A DNA stretch of 6,432 bases from Bradyrhizobium sp. (GCA_025960445.1 JAICIT010000157.1:1-6432), one strand, 5' to 3'; positions 1-6,432 are shown, counted from the stretch's first letter. Numbers and translations: made by a program. Notes: generated by a model from the letters alone, not told the origin.

Positions 1-1139
1 CCGTCATTGACGTAGCGGTCGTTCGGGCAATCCATCGTGACTTCGAACCCCTCCGGATAGCCAGCCTCGGCAAGCAGCTTTTTGGCAGTATCAGGATCGA
101 ATTTCGGCCGCGTGAATTCTTTCGAGAGCGGGAACAACTGCGGCGCGATCATCAGCGCCGATGGCGTCGACAGCCCGCGCATCACGCGATTTTTGATCAG
201 GTCGACATCGATCGCCTTGAAGAAGGCCTCACGGACACGAACATCCTTGAACGGATTCTTGCCCTTGACGTTCGAATACAGGAGTTCGTCGCGGACCTGG
301 TCCATGCCGAGAAAGATGGTGCGCAATTCCGGTCCGGTGAGAACGGTCGCGGTGCCGCTGGAATTAACGCGCGCGATGTCCTGGATCGGAACCGGTTCGA
401 TGACGTCGACTTCGCCCGAGAGCAGCGCAGCGACGCGCGTGGCTGCCGATGCGATCGGAGTGAAGACGATTTCCTTGAGATTGTGCTCGGGCTTGCCCCA
501 CCAGTTCGGGTTGACCTTGAACACGGTCTTTACACCCGGCTGATGGCTCTCGATGATGAACGGTCCGGTGCCGTTCTCATGTAGCGAGGCATAGCTCGGC
601 GTCGTAGCGGAAGCTGGCGTCGGGGCGACCGAGTTGTTCTCCTCGCACCACTTCTTGTCCATGATGAACCAACCGTCCCATTGCGAAATGAGAATGGGAT
701 TGGGCGAGTCCAGCATCACGTCGACCGTGTTGTCGTCCACCTTGACGAATTTCGCGTCGGCCGGAACGTTGCTGGTGAAATTCGAGCCCTTGGGATCACG
801 CACGCGGGTGGCGGAAAAGATCACATCGTCGGCGGTGAAGGGATCGCCGTTGTGGAATTTGACATTCTTTCGCAGATGGAAGCGCCAGTGTGTTGGAGTC
901 AGCGTTTCCCAGCTTTCCGCCAGCGCGGGGACAATCTTCAGATTCTTGTCGCGGGTTACCAGGCCCTCATAGACATGCGCATGATGGGCGATGGTCGTCG
1001 TTTCCTTGAGCGTATAGGGATCGAGCGATTTGAGGTCGCCCTGGTTGGCGTACCGCAGGGTCTGAGCCGATACCGGCGAGATTACAAAACTGGCGATCGA
1101 GACTAAAGCCGCTGCAAGCAACGTTTGACGTACCGACAT
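1..1139 (-). CDS. ABC transporter periplasmic substrate-binding protein, family 5 (SBP_bac_5), C-terminus off the window
   Basis: Reading the minus strand from the ATG at 1139 gives 379 uninterrupted codons running off the left edge. Family members are usually about 500-540 residues, so roughly the last quarter is missing. Residues 1-25 form a Sec signal peptide: a short basic start (MSVRQ), a hydrophobic stretch, and a VSA/QT cleavage site. There is no lipobox cysteine, so a free periplasmic protein is expected. The mature start (LRYANQGDLKSLDPY, from residue 28) and the stretch around 72-106 (PALAESWE, then WRFHLRKNVKFHNGDPF and TADDV) are characteristic of SBP_bac_5, the DppA/OppA/NikA family that delivers peptides, opines, nickel chelates or similar solutes to an ABC permease. 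The start is backed by GGAGAA at 1154-1149 (minus strand), 9 bases ahead. No permease or ATPase gene is visible; they may lie beyond the left edge. Family assignment is firm; the substrate is unknown. Confidence 0.93.
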   Translation of the reverse strand, partial: MSVRQTLLAAALVSIASFVISPVSAQTLRYANQGDLKSLDPYTLKETTTIAHHAHVYEGLVTRDKNLKIVPALAESWETLTPTHWRFHLRKNVKFHNGDPFTADDVIFSATRVRDPKGSNFTSNVPADAKFVKVDDNTVDVMLDSPNPILISQWDGWFIMDKKWCEENNSVAPTPASATTPSYASLHENGTGPFIIESHQPGVKTVFKVNPNWWGKPEHNLKEIVFTPIASAATRVAALLSGEVDVIEPVPIQDIARVNSSGTATVLTGPELRTIFLGMDQVRDELLYSNVKGKNPFKDVRVREAFFKAIDVDLIKNRVMRGLSTPSALMIAPQLFPLSKEFTRPKFDPDTAKKLLAEAGYPEGFEVTMDCPNDRYVND

Positions 1140-1323
1140 ATCTTCACATTCTCCGCTGGGTACCGTTCAATTCTGCATTATTGACGGCTCTGCCGAACCA
1201 TGTTGCCAGAGTTTGGCCGCCGCGCAAGCGCCATTTCCCGGAAGCCCGATCCCGTTTGCGTCGCTGTGCAGCAATAACTAGGTTCAACCCAGGCGGCGAG
1301 AGCAAGCGCGTCAGTTTGAATTT

Positions 1324-1327
1324 GGAG
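1324..1327 (+). promoter_or_regulatory. Ribosome binding site fixing the start of the DadA-like gene
   Basis: GGAG lies 6 bases ahead of the ATG at 1334. It decides between this start and a longer in-frame extension from TTG at 1181, whose 51 extra residues are rich in Arg and Pro, lack the look of the family, and would precede the FAD-binding motif that normally sits at the very N-terminus. Confidence 0.7.
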
Positions 1328-1333
1328 TGCCGG

Positions 1334-2587
1334 ATGGCGGAACTTAAGGCCGACGTTCTGGTGTTGGGTGCGGGCATGGTCGGAGTGAGCGCCGCCCTGC
1401 ACCTGCAGCAGCGCGGACGCGACGTCATCCTCGTCGACAGGCACGCGCTGGCTGGCGAAGAGACGAGCTTCGGCAATGCCGGAGTAATCGAATGCGCCTC
1501 GGTCTTCCCGTATATGTTTCCCCGCGATATCGGGCAAATTCTGCAATACGCGCTCAATCGCGCACCCCAGGTGCACTATCAGTTTTCCGATTTGCCGGCC
1601 TTTCTGCCTTGGCTGGTTCGCTACTTCATTGCCTCCTCACCTGATCGAACGATGCATAGCGCGATGGCCGAGTTGCCGCTCATTCGGCGCAGCCTGATCG
1701 AGCACGAGGCGCTGATGAGCGAGGCCGGAGTGCCCGAGCTTTTGCGGCGGACCGGTTGGCTCAAGCTGTTCCGCTCCGACGCGACATTGGCCAACGCGGC
1801 AAAGGATCTGGAGCGAGCCAGGCAATTTGGCGTCGCCGGCGAGGTTCTCGACAGCGCGGGGATTGCGGCGCGCGAGCCGAACCTGAGCGGACAATTTGCT
1901 GGCGCGGTTTATTTGCCAGCGCCTGGGTTCGTGCCCGATCCCGGAGGGCTGGCCAAGGCCTATGCGGCGCTGTTCGAACGTAAGGGCGGACGCTTTATCA
2001 TCGGTGACGCAGCGACACTTCAGCGGGACGCCGCTGGATGGCGCATTGCCGCATCGAATGGCGCGGCGGTTGCGCGCGAGGCCGTCGTGGCGCTGGGGCC
2101 GTGGTCCGATCTGGTATTTCGGTCGCTTGGCTATGCCATCCCCCTCGGCATCAAGCGCGGCTATCATCTGCATCTGGCGGCGCGCGGCAATGCCGTGCTC
2201 CACCATCCCGTGCTCGACTCTGACCTGGGCTATCTGTTGGCCCCGATGAATCGCGGCATACGCCTCACGACCGGCGTGGAGTTTGCCAGGCGCGATGCGC
2301 CTCCCAGCCCGGTCCAGTTGGGGCGCGTGTTGCCGCAGGCGCACAAACTGTTTCCGTTGGGGGACGCAATCGATGCAAAACCGTGGATGGGCGCGCGGCC
2401 GTGCTTGCCCGATATGCTGCCGGTGATTGGAAAAGCGCCCCGCCATCGCGGCCTGTGGTTCGATTTCGGCCACCAACACCACGGATTGACACTGGGGCCG
2501 GCGACCGGCCGTCTATTGGCGGAAATGATGACGGGCGAGACGCCGTTCGCCGATCCCAGCCCATTTGCCGTCGAGCGGTTTTATTGA
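1334..2587 (+). CDS. FAD-dependent oxidoreductase of the DAO family, D-amino acid dehydrogenase (DadA)-like
   Basis: The product has 417 residues, close to the usual DadA length. The N-terminus is a Rossmann FAD-binding fold: VLGAGMVG with GxGxxG at residues 12-17, and an acidic residue (D35) ending the second strand, where it would bind the FAD ribose. This is followed by the family segment EETSFGNAGVI (42-52). The C-terminal signature is also present: MGARPCLPDMLPVIG (352-366) and GHQHHGLTLGPATG (379-392). By family knowledge such enzymes oxidise D-amino acids or related secondary or primary amines to imino acids, passing electrons to the respiratory chain (dehydrogenases) or to oxygen (oxidases). 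The exact substrate is not predictable here. The frame stays open upstream to a TTG at 1181, but the ATG at 1334 is preferred: it sits just before the FAD motif and has GGAG at 1324-1327 with 6-base spacing. The gene is divergent from the solute-binding protein, suggesting a shared uptake-and-catabolism role (inference). No membrane segment is seen; peripheral membrane attachment is possible. Confidence 0.9.
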   Translation: MAELKADVLVLGAGMVGVSAALHLQQRGRDVILVDRHALAGEETSFGNAGVIECASVFPYMFPRDIGQILQYALNRAPQVHYQFSDLPAFLPWLVRYFIASSPDRTMHSAMAELPLIRRSLIEHEALMSEAGVPELLRRTGWLKLFRSDATLANAAKDLERARQFGVAGEVLDSAGIAAREPNLSGQFAGAVYLPAPGFVPDPGGLAKAYAALFERKGGRFIIGDAATLQRDAAGWRIAASNGAAVAREAVVALGPWSDLVFRSLGYAIPLGIKRGYHLHLAARGNAVLHHPVLDSDLGYLLAPMNRGIRLTTGVEFARRDAPPSPVQLGRVLPQAHKLFPLGDAIDAKPWMGARPCLPDMLPVIGKAPRHRGLWFDFGHQHHGLTLGPATGRLLAEMMTGETPFADPSPFAVERFY

Positions 2588-2638
2588 CCATATTAGGGCA
2601 ATCGGTCCGCCCCCAGCGGCTCGCCGCGGCAGCTCCGC

Positions 2639-2651
2639 TTGCGTAACGCAA
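2639..2651. promoter_or_regulatory. Perfect 13-base palindrome, candidate operator
   Basis: TTGCGTAACGCAA is a perfect inverted repeat: two 6-base arms (2639-2644 and 2646-2651) around a single central base. It lies 52 bases after the DadA-like stop and 51 bases before the ATG of the DUF6489-like gene, where an operator would be expected. It also fits the loose T-N11-A pattern of LysR-type sites, though that pattern is very permissive. No regulator gene is present in the window. The symmetry is seen directly; binding by a regulator is inference. Confidence 0.4.
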
Positions 2652-2668
2652 CCTATACCGGTGATACT
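2639..2668 (+). promoter_or_regulatory. Possible sigma70-type promoter for the DUF6489-hydrolase-WS/DGAT cluster
   Basis: TTGCGT (2639-2644) resembles a -35 box. After 18 bases, GATACT (2663-2668) matches four of the six TATAAT positions. It overlaps the 13-base palindrome, so a protein bound there would cover the -35 region and most likely repress. The leader would be about 25-30 bases. This is weak consensus evidence, helped mainly by position. Confidence 0.3.
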
Positions 2669-2701
2669 CTCGATCGGGTCAGGAAGCACTCAGGAGCGGA
2701 C

Positions 2702-2965
2702 ATGAAAGTTAACGTTGAGGTCGATTGCACGCCCCAGGAGGCCCGGCAGTTTTTTGGGCTTCCCGATGTGCAGCCGATGCAGAACGCTGTGATGGAAAAG
2801 CTGCAGCAGCAATTGACCAGCAACATCGAAAAGGTTGCCCCTGAAGCGCTGATGCAGAGCTGGTTCGATCCGAAGATCGCCGAACGGTTTCAGGACATGT
2901 TCGTGACCATGGCCGGACTCGGCGGCACCCGCTCCAGCGACAAAAAATCCGGCGACAAGAAATAG
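2702..2965 (+). CDS. Small conserved protein, DUF6489-like, function unknown
   Basis: This is an 87-residue soluble protein with no signal peptide or membrane segment. It opens with MKVNVEVDCTPQEARQFFGL and PDVQPMQ, a pattern I recognise from alphaproteobacterial DUF6489 proteins (from memory, not a search). It continues as a probable amphipathic helix (about 28-52, MEKLQQQLTSNIEKV, then PEALMQSWF), a second helix (about 56-70, AERFQDMFVTMAG), and a hydrophilic Lys/Ser/Asp tail (SSDKKSGDKK). The ATG at 2702 is chosen over a longer in-frame start at 2639 because AGGAG at 2692-2696 lies 5 bases ahead and the conserved part begins at this Met. The stop is 1 base before the ATG of the downstream alpha/beta hydrolase, so translation of the two is probably coupled. 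No function is known to me; its neighbours suggest a link to lipid or acyl-ester metabolism (inference). Confidence 0.85.
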   Translation: MKVNVEVDCTPQEARQFFGLPDVQPMQNAVMEKLQQQLTSNIEKVAPEALMQSWFDPKIAERFQDMFVTMAGLGGTRSSDKKSGDKK

Positions 2966-2966
2966 C

Positions 2967-3764
2967 ATGCCGCCTGAACCTGGCGAACCGCCGGCGATGG
3001 AGCGACTTCGTCCGCCGGGGCTAGGGATGCTGCTCGCGGAGGCGAGGGGCATCTTTGAGTTGAATGCGAGCCTGTTGCTTTCGCCGCTGTTGCTGCGCGC
3101 GCCGCGAGGCGATGGCCATCCGGTTCTGGCGTTGCCGGGATTCCTTGCCAGCGATCTTTCGATGGCGCCGATGCGGCGCTATCTCAGCGAACTCGGCTAC
3201 GACAGCTACGGCTGGGAAATGGGCCGCAATGTCGGCGGTGTTTCGCGCATGCGTGCCGCGTTGCGCGACCGGCTTGCGGAGATCCATGACGCGACCCACC
3301 GCAAGGTCAGCATCGTCGGCTGGAGTCTGGGCGGGGTCTATGCGCGCCATCTGGCGCTGCAGGCACCCGAGCTGGTTCGATATGTCATTACGCTCGGAAG
3401 TCCATTTGCAAACGATGTGACGGCGACGAATGCTACGCGGCTCTACGAGGCGCTGTCGGGCGAGAGGGTCACAGCCGATCCCGAGCTTCGCAAAGTCATC
3501 GCCGGAGATTTGCCCGTTCCGACCACCTCGATCTATTCTCGCGCTGATGGCATCGTGAACTGGCGAACGTGCCTGTTACGTCCGTCCGATACCGCCGAAA
3601 ACATCGAGGTGCATCTTGCCAGCCATGTCGGACTGGGCGTGAATCCGGCTGCACTTTGGGCAGTTGCCGATCGTTTGGCCCAAAGCGAAGGGCAGTTCAG
3701 GCAATTTGATCGATCAGGTCCGTTTGCCATTGCATACTCACCTCCGGAGAATGCACAATCCTGA
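2967..3764 (+). CDS. Serine alpha/beta hydrolase, lipase/esterase-like
   Basis: The product has 265 residues and a complete apparent catalytic triad. The nucleophile elbow GWSLGG (118-123) carries Ser120, SRADGIVNW carries Asp194, and ASHVGLGVNP carries His220. LPGFLASD (56-63) after the first core strand is the likely oxyanion-hole loop. The C-terminal pattern SHxGLGxNP, followed by a Leu and then ADRLAQ, is typical of a bacterial lipase/esterase-like branch found beside lipid genes. It would hydrolyse a carboxylic ester, perhaps an acylglycerol or wax ester given the acyltransferase downstream; the substrate is inference. There is no signal peptide, so it is probably cytoplasmic. The ATG at 2967 is 1 base after the upstream stop and has no clear Shine-Dalgarno, which fits translational coupling. 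In-frame ATGs at 2997 (Met11) and 3027 (Met21) are real alternatives, because the first 20 residues are Pro-rich and lie outside the fold. Confidence 0.88.
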   Translation: MPPEPGEPPAMERLRPPGLGMLLAEARGIFELNASLLLSPLLLRAPRGDGHPVLALPGFLASDLSMAPMRRYLSELGYDSYGWEMGRNVGGVSRMRAALRDRLAEIHDATHRKVSIVGWSLGGVYARHLALQAPELVRYVITLGSPFANDVTATNATRLYEALSGERVTADPELRKVIAGDLPVPTTSIYSRADGIVNWRTCLLRPSDTAENIEVHLASHVGLGVNPAALWAVADRLAQSEGQFRQFDRSGPFAIAYSPPENAQS

Positions 3765-3832
3765 TCCACCGTCCTGAGTTCGGGACCGTCTGAACGCCAG
3801 AAGCGCCACCAAGGCGACGCGTGATTTGCAGC

Positions 3833-3840
3833 GGGAGGGG
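3833..3840 (+). promoter_or_regulatory. Strong ribosome binding site of the WS/DGAT gene
   Basis: GGGAGGGG lies directly ahead of the ATG at 3844; its GGAG core (3834-3837) is 6 bases from the start. It falls inside the coding stretch that would follow from the alternative ATG at 3826, and so argues for the shorter protein. The strong site suggests the gene is translated independently of the upstream hydrolase, even if the two are co-transcribed. Confidence 0.7.
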
Positions 3841-3843
3841 ACT

Positions 3844-5388
3844 ATGAGTGATGCCAAGAAGCTATCCTCGATGGACGCCTCGTTTCTATATCTGGAAACG
3901 CCGGAGATGCCGATGCATGTCGGGAGTATGGCCATCTTTCGTCTGTCACCGGATTACAAGGGGGACTTCTTCGAGGATTTCAAGGCCATGATCGCCTCGC
4001 GCCTGCATGTCGCGCCGATTCTGAAGGCGAGACTCGAAAAGGCGCCGCTGGACATCGATCATCCATCCTGGGTCGAGGACGATCAGTTCGATATCGACCG
4101 TCATATTTTCCGCGGCAGCCTTCCGGCTCCGCACGACCGCGCGACGCTGGAACGCATTGTCGGCTGGATGCATGCCAAGCTGCTCAACCGCGCGCGGCCG
4201 CTCTGGGAGTTTTATGTCTTCGAAGGCATGAAGGACAACGAGATCGGGCTTTATTCCAAGATGCATCACGCGTGCATCGACGGCGGCGCGGGCGCGGCGC
4301 TGACCAATATGATCTACGACCTGACGCCGGTGCCGAGAAAAGTCGAGCCGCCGAAGGCGAGGGCGAAGCCCGGCCAGGAACGGCGAGACATAGCCGCCAA
4401 TCTCCTCGATTCGTACCAGCAGCTCTGGACCCAGCCGTTCGATGCCTCAGCTGCCGCCAAAGGCATCGACCTGCCGCGTTCCGGAAAAAGCGATCTCGGA
4501 TCGATCCTGTTCGACAACGCGATGTTCCAGATCGAAAGCGCGGTGAAATTCGTCGGCAGCGTCCCGACGATGCTGAAAAGCGTGTCCGACGTGGTCGGAA
4601 GGATCACCGATCCGAAATCGCGCGACAGCATCGCCAGCATGGTGTCGCCCTCGACGATCCTCAACAAATCGATTTCTTCGGAGCGCAGCTTTGCTGGCGT
4701 GTCCATTTCCTTGAGCCGTGCCAAAGCACTGGCGAAACAGGCGGGCGGCAAGCTCAACGATGTGGTGTTGGCGCTTTCAAGCGGTGTGGTCCGGCGTTAC
4801 CTGCTCGAACAGGGAGCACTGCCGGCAAAATCGATGACGGCCGCGGTGCCGATTTCGCTGCGAGAGGAAGGCAACACCGACGCCAACAACCAGGTGTTCG
4901 GCATGATCTGCTCGATTGCCACCAACATCGAGGATCCCAAGGCGCGGCTTGAGGCGATCATTGCCCAATCCACCAAGTCGAAGGAAATGACGCACCCGCT
5001 GCGTGCCTTGATGCCGCAGGTTTCCAACCTCTCGATGCTGGGAGCGCCGATGCTGGTGCAGATTTTGGCGCTGCTATACAGCCGCTCAAGCCTGTCGGAT
5101 GTGCTGCCGCCGGCGGCAAACATTACAGTGTCCAATGTGCCGGGTCCGCGCCAGACCCTCTACGCGGCTGGCGCGGAGTTGCTGCACATCTTCCCGGTGT
5201 CGATCTCGACTCACGGCATTGCGCTGAACATCACGGTTCAAAGCTATCGCGATCAGCTTGATTTCGGCTTCATCTCGGGCGCCAACATCATTCCCCACGT
5301 TCAGGTGCTCTGCGACATGCTGCCTCGTGAATTCGCCGATCTCGAAGCTGCGTTTGCGCCACCTGATCTGAAAAGCGCTGCAAGCTGA
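3844..5388 (+). CDS. Wax ester synthase / acyl-CoA:diacylglycerol acyltransferase (WS/DGAT family O-acyltransferase)
   Basis: The product has 514 residues; family members are typically about 450-500. By family knowledge it transfers an acyl group from acyl-CoA to a long-chain alcohol (wax ester) or diacylglycerol (triacylglycerol), at the inner membrane or lipid-body surface. It starts with the family hallmark LSSMDASFLYLETPEMPMHVG. The catalytic HHxxxDG motif is intact as HHACIDG (141-147), preceded by the PLWEFYVFEG segment (PLW at 119-121). The second half has the ND motif in KLNDVVLALSSG (N305, D306) and SNVPGPR (430-436), then the C-terminal block with STHGIALNITVQSY. The ATG at 3844 is preferred over an in-frame ATG at 3826 because the purine-rich GGGAGGGG (3833-3840) sits just ahead and the protein then begins MSDAKKLSSMD. 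It lies 79 bases after the hydrolase, probably in the same operon. It could favour waxes, triacylglycerols or another alcohol; the motifs do not separate these. Confidence 0.95.
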   Translation: MSDAKKLSSMDASFLYLETPEMPMHVGSMAIFRLSPDYKGDFFEDFKAMIASRLHVAPILKARLEKAPLDIDHPSWVEDDQFDIDRHIFRGSLPAPHDRATLERIVGWMHAKLLNRARPLWEFYVFEGMKDNEIGLYSKMHHACIDGGAGAALTNMIYDLTPVPRKVEPPKARAKPGQERRDIAANLLDSYQQLWTQPFDASAAAKGIDLPRSGKSDLGSILFDNAMFQIESAVKFVGSVPTMLKSVSDVVGRITDPKSRDSIASMVSPSTILNKSISSERSFAGVSISLSRAKALAKQAGGKLNDVVLALSSGVVRRYLLEQGALPAKSMTAAVPISLREEGNTDANNQVFGMICSIATNIEDPKARLEAIIAQSTKSKEMTHPLRALMPQVSNLSMLGAPMLVQILALLYSRSSLSDVLPPAANITVSNVPGPRQTLYAAGAELLHIFPVSISTHGIALNITVQSYRDQLDFGFISGANIIPHVQVLCDMLPREFADLEAAFAPPDLKSAAS

Positions 5389-5456
5389 ACGAAGTGCACG
5401 GTCGAAGCAGCAAGGCCGTGGCCGGCAATTCATTCTGATTGAGAAAGATATCTGAC

Positions 5457-6432
5457 ATGATCGAAATGCCGGCCCCGCAATTCGTGCAAACCAATGGAAT
5501 TCGGATGGGCTATTACGAAGCCGGCCCAAAGTCCGATGCTCCGCCAATTATTCTGTGCCATGGCTGGCCGGAGATTGCGTTTTCATGGCGTCACCAGATC
5601 AAGGCGCTGAGCGAGGCCGGCATTCGGGTGATAGCACCGGATCAGCGCGGCTATGGCCTGACCGATCGGCCCGACCCCGTAGAGGCTTATGATATCGAGC
5701 ACCTGACCGGCGATCTCGTAGGTCTGCTTGACCAGCTCAGAATCGAAAAAGCGATTTTTGTCGGCCACGACTGGGGCGGGTTTGTCGTCTGGCAAATGCC
5801 GCTGCGTCATCCTACGCGCGTCGCGGGCGTCGTCGGGATAAACACGCCGCACACGGCCCGGCCGCCGGTGGACCCGATCGAGCTTTTTCGAAAGAGGTTC
5901 GGTGAGCACATGTACATCGTGCAGTTTCAAAACCCCGGGCACGAGGTGGACAAGATATTCAACGGCCGGGTCGAGCAGACATTTGACGCCTTCATGAGAA
6001 AGCCGGCCCCGCACGTCGATACCACGCCGGTTGAGCCGCCAACCGCTGGCGTCGGCGCTTCGCCGAGGCTCAATCTGGCGTTTCCGCAGATGATCGCCAA
6101 TTACGACGCCAGGCACGATCCGCGGACGCCGATCCTTTCGTCGGAAGAAAAGAAGGTGTTCGTCGATACCTTCACCAAAACCGGCTTCACCGGCGGCATC
6201 AATTGGTACCGCAACATGTCTCGCAATTGGCAGCGCTCGGCCGAGCTCGACTACATCGTTCGGGTGCCGTCGCTGATGATCATGGCCGAAAACGACCGCG
6301 TGCTGCCGCCGTCGGCGGCCGACGGGATGGAGAAGATTGTACCCGATCTCGAGAAGTACCTGGTCCGCGACAGCGGCCATTGGACGCAGCAGGAAAAGCC
6401 GGACGAGGTCAGCGACAAACTGATCGAATGGC
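5457..6432 (+). CDS. Alpha/beta hydrolase, soluble epoxide hydrolase type, 3' end just off the window
   Basis: From the ATG at 5457 there are 325 open codons to the right edge. The last motif (SGHWTQQEKP) has already passed and family C-termini follow soon after, so probably only a few residues are missing. The epoxide hydrolase residue set is complete: HGWPE (35-39) forms the oxyanion loop; GHDWGG (103-108) gives the aspartate nucleophile D105; AENDRVLP gives D280; and SGHWTQQEKP gives the general base H308. The cap carries both ring-opening tyrosines, Y153 in YIVQFQNPG and Y251 in NWYRNMSRNW, matching the cap pattern of mammalian soluble epoxide hydrolase. By family knowledge it would hydrate an epoxide to a vicinal diol through an alkyl-enzyme ester. 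There is no signal peptide, so it is cytoplasmic. It lies 68 bases after the WS/DGAT gene on the same strand, with only a modest purine-rich site (GAGAAAGA, 5441-5448). Haloalkane or fluoroacetate dehalogenase is less likely because of the two tyrosines. Confidence 0.92.
   Translation, partial: MIEMPAPQFVQTNGIRMGYYEAGPKSDAPPIILCHGWPEIAFSWRHQIKALSEAGIRVIAPDQRGYGLTDRPDPVEAYDIEHLTGDLVGLLDQLRIEKAIFVGHDWGGFVVWQMPLRHPTRVAGVVGINTPHTARPPVDPIELFRKRFGEHMYIVQFQNPGHEVDKIFNGRVEQTFDAFMRKPAPHVDTTPVEPPTAGVGASPRLNLAFPQMIANYDARHDPRTPILSSEEKKVFVDTFTKTGFTGGINWYRNMSRNWQRSAELDYIVRVPSLMIMAENDRVLPPSAADGMEKIVPDLEKYLVRDSGHWTQQEKPDEVSDKLIEW

Noticed and set aside
82..1106. Plus-strand open frames across the left end
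   Set aside because: They are shadows of the minus-strand solute-binding protein, which has a signal peptide, family motifs and one continuous frame over the whole stretch.
1256..1280. TTGCGT followed by AATAACTA, possible promoter for the DadA-like gene
   Set aside because: The spacing between the boxes is about 12-13 bases, too short for a sigma70 promoter, and no other box pair in the divergent spacer is convincing.
1181..1333. N-terminal extension of the DadA-like protein from TTG at 1181
   Set aside because: It adds 51 Arg/Pro-rich residues ahead of the FAD-binding motif, while the ATG at 1334 has a well-placed GGAG. The region is better read as the divergent promoter spacer.
1637..2482. 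281-codon open frame on the minus strand
   Set aside because: It lies wholly antisense to the DadA-like gene, has low-complexity Arg/Gln/His-rich composition with no motif, and is a normal by-product of GC-rich coding DNA.
2616..2627. GCGGC-TC-GCCGC hairpin after the DadA-like gene, possible terminator
   Set aside because: The loop is only two bases and there is no T-run after it; such repeats are common by chance in GC-rich spacers.
3771..3786. Hairpin GTCC...GGAC after the lipase-like hydrolase, possible terminator
   Set aside because: The stem is only four pairs plus one wobble, and no T-run follows. It is too weak to call, and termination here would split a plausible operon.
4272..4952. 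226-codon plus-strand frame inside the WS/DGAT gene
   Set aside because: It is an out-of-frame shadow of the acyltransferase with skewed Arg/Gln composition; the acyltransferase frame is continuous and carries all family motifs.
5583..6380. 265-codon open frame on the minus strand
   Set aside because: It is antisense to the epoxide hydrolase, whose motifs are all intact. The antisense product is Arg/His/Asp-rich with no recognisable domain.

Overview
The window is ordinary-looking, GC-rich bacterial chromosome. It is densely coded, with intergenic gaps of 1 to about 200 bases, and shows no IS element, phage gene, tRNA, rRNA or CRISPR array. Protein style points to an alphaproteobacterium, probably in the Bradyrhizobium/Rhodopseudomonas group. 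The pointers are a small protein I recognise as DUF6489-like, an SBP_bac_5 protein with a plain Sec signal, and a proteobacterial WS/DGAT. The taxonomic guess is inference from gene content, not from a search.

Left part (1-2587): two divergent genes share a 194-base spacer. On the minus strand is the N-terminal part of a periplasmic substrate-binding protein of the peptide/nickel/opine ABC transporter type (SBP_bac_5); its C-terminus lies off the left edge. On the plus strand is a complete 417-residue FAD-dependent oxidoreductase of the DAO/DadA family. Together they suggest uptake of an amino-acid-like or peptide-like compound and oxidation of an amine, but the substrate cannot be read from the sequence.

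Right part (2639-6432): four plus-strand genes that may form one operon. They are an 87-residue DUF6489-like protein; a serine alpha/beta hydrolase of lipase/esterase type starting 1 base after it; a 514-residue wax ester synthase/diacylglycerol acyltransferase (WS/DGAT) with intact HHxxxDG, PLW, ND and SNVPGP motifs; and an alpha/beta hydrolase with the full soluble epoxide hydrolase residue set, cut by the right edge a few codons before its expected end. A perfect 13-base palindrome and a possible sigma70-type promoter lie just ahead of the DUF6489-like gene. The simplest reading is a neutral-lipid (wax ester or triacylglycerol) synthesis and acyl-ester/epoxide turnover locus.

No clearly new system is visible. 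The best leads are the unknown role of the DUF6489-like protein beside a hydrolase and a neutral-lipid acyltransferase, and the palindrome that may control the cluster.
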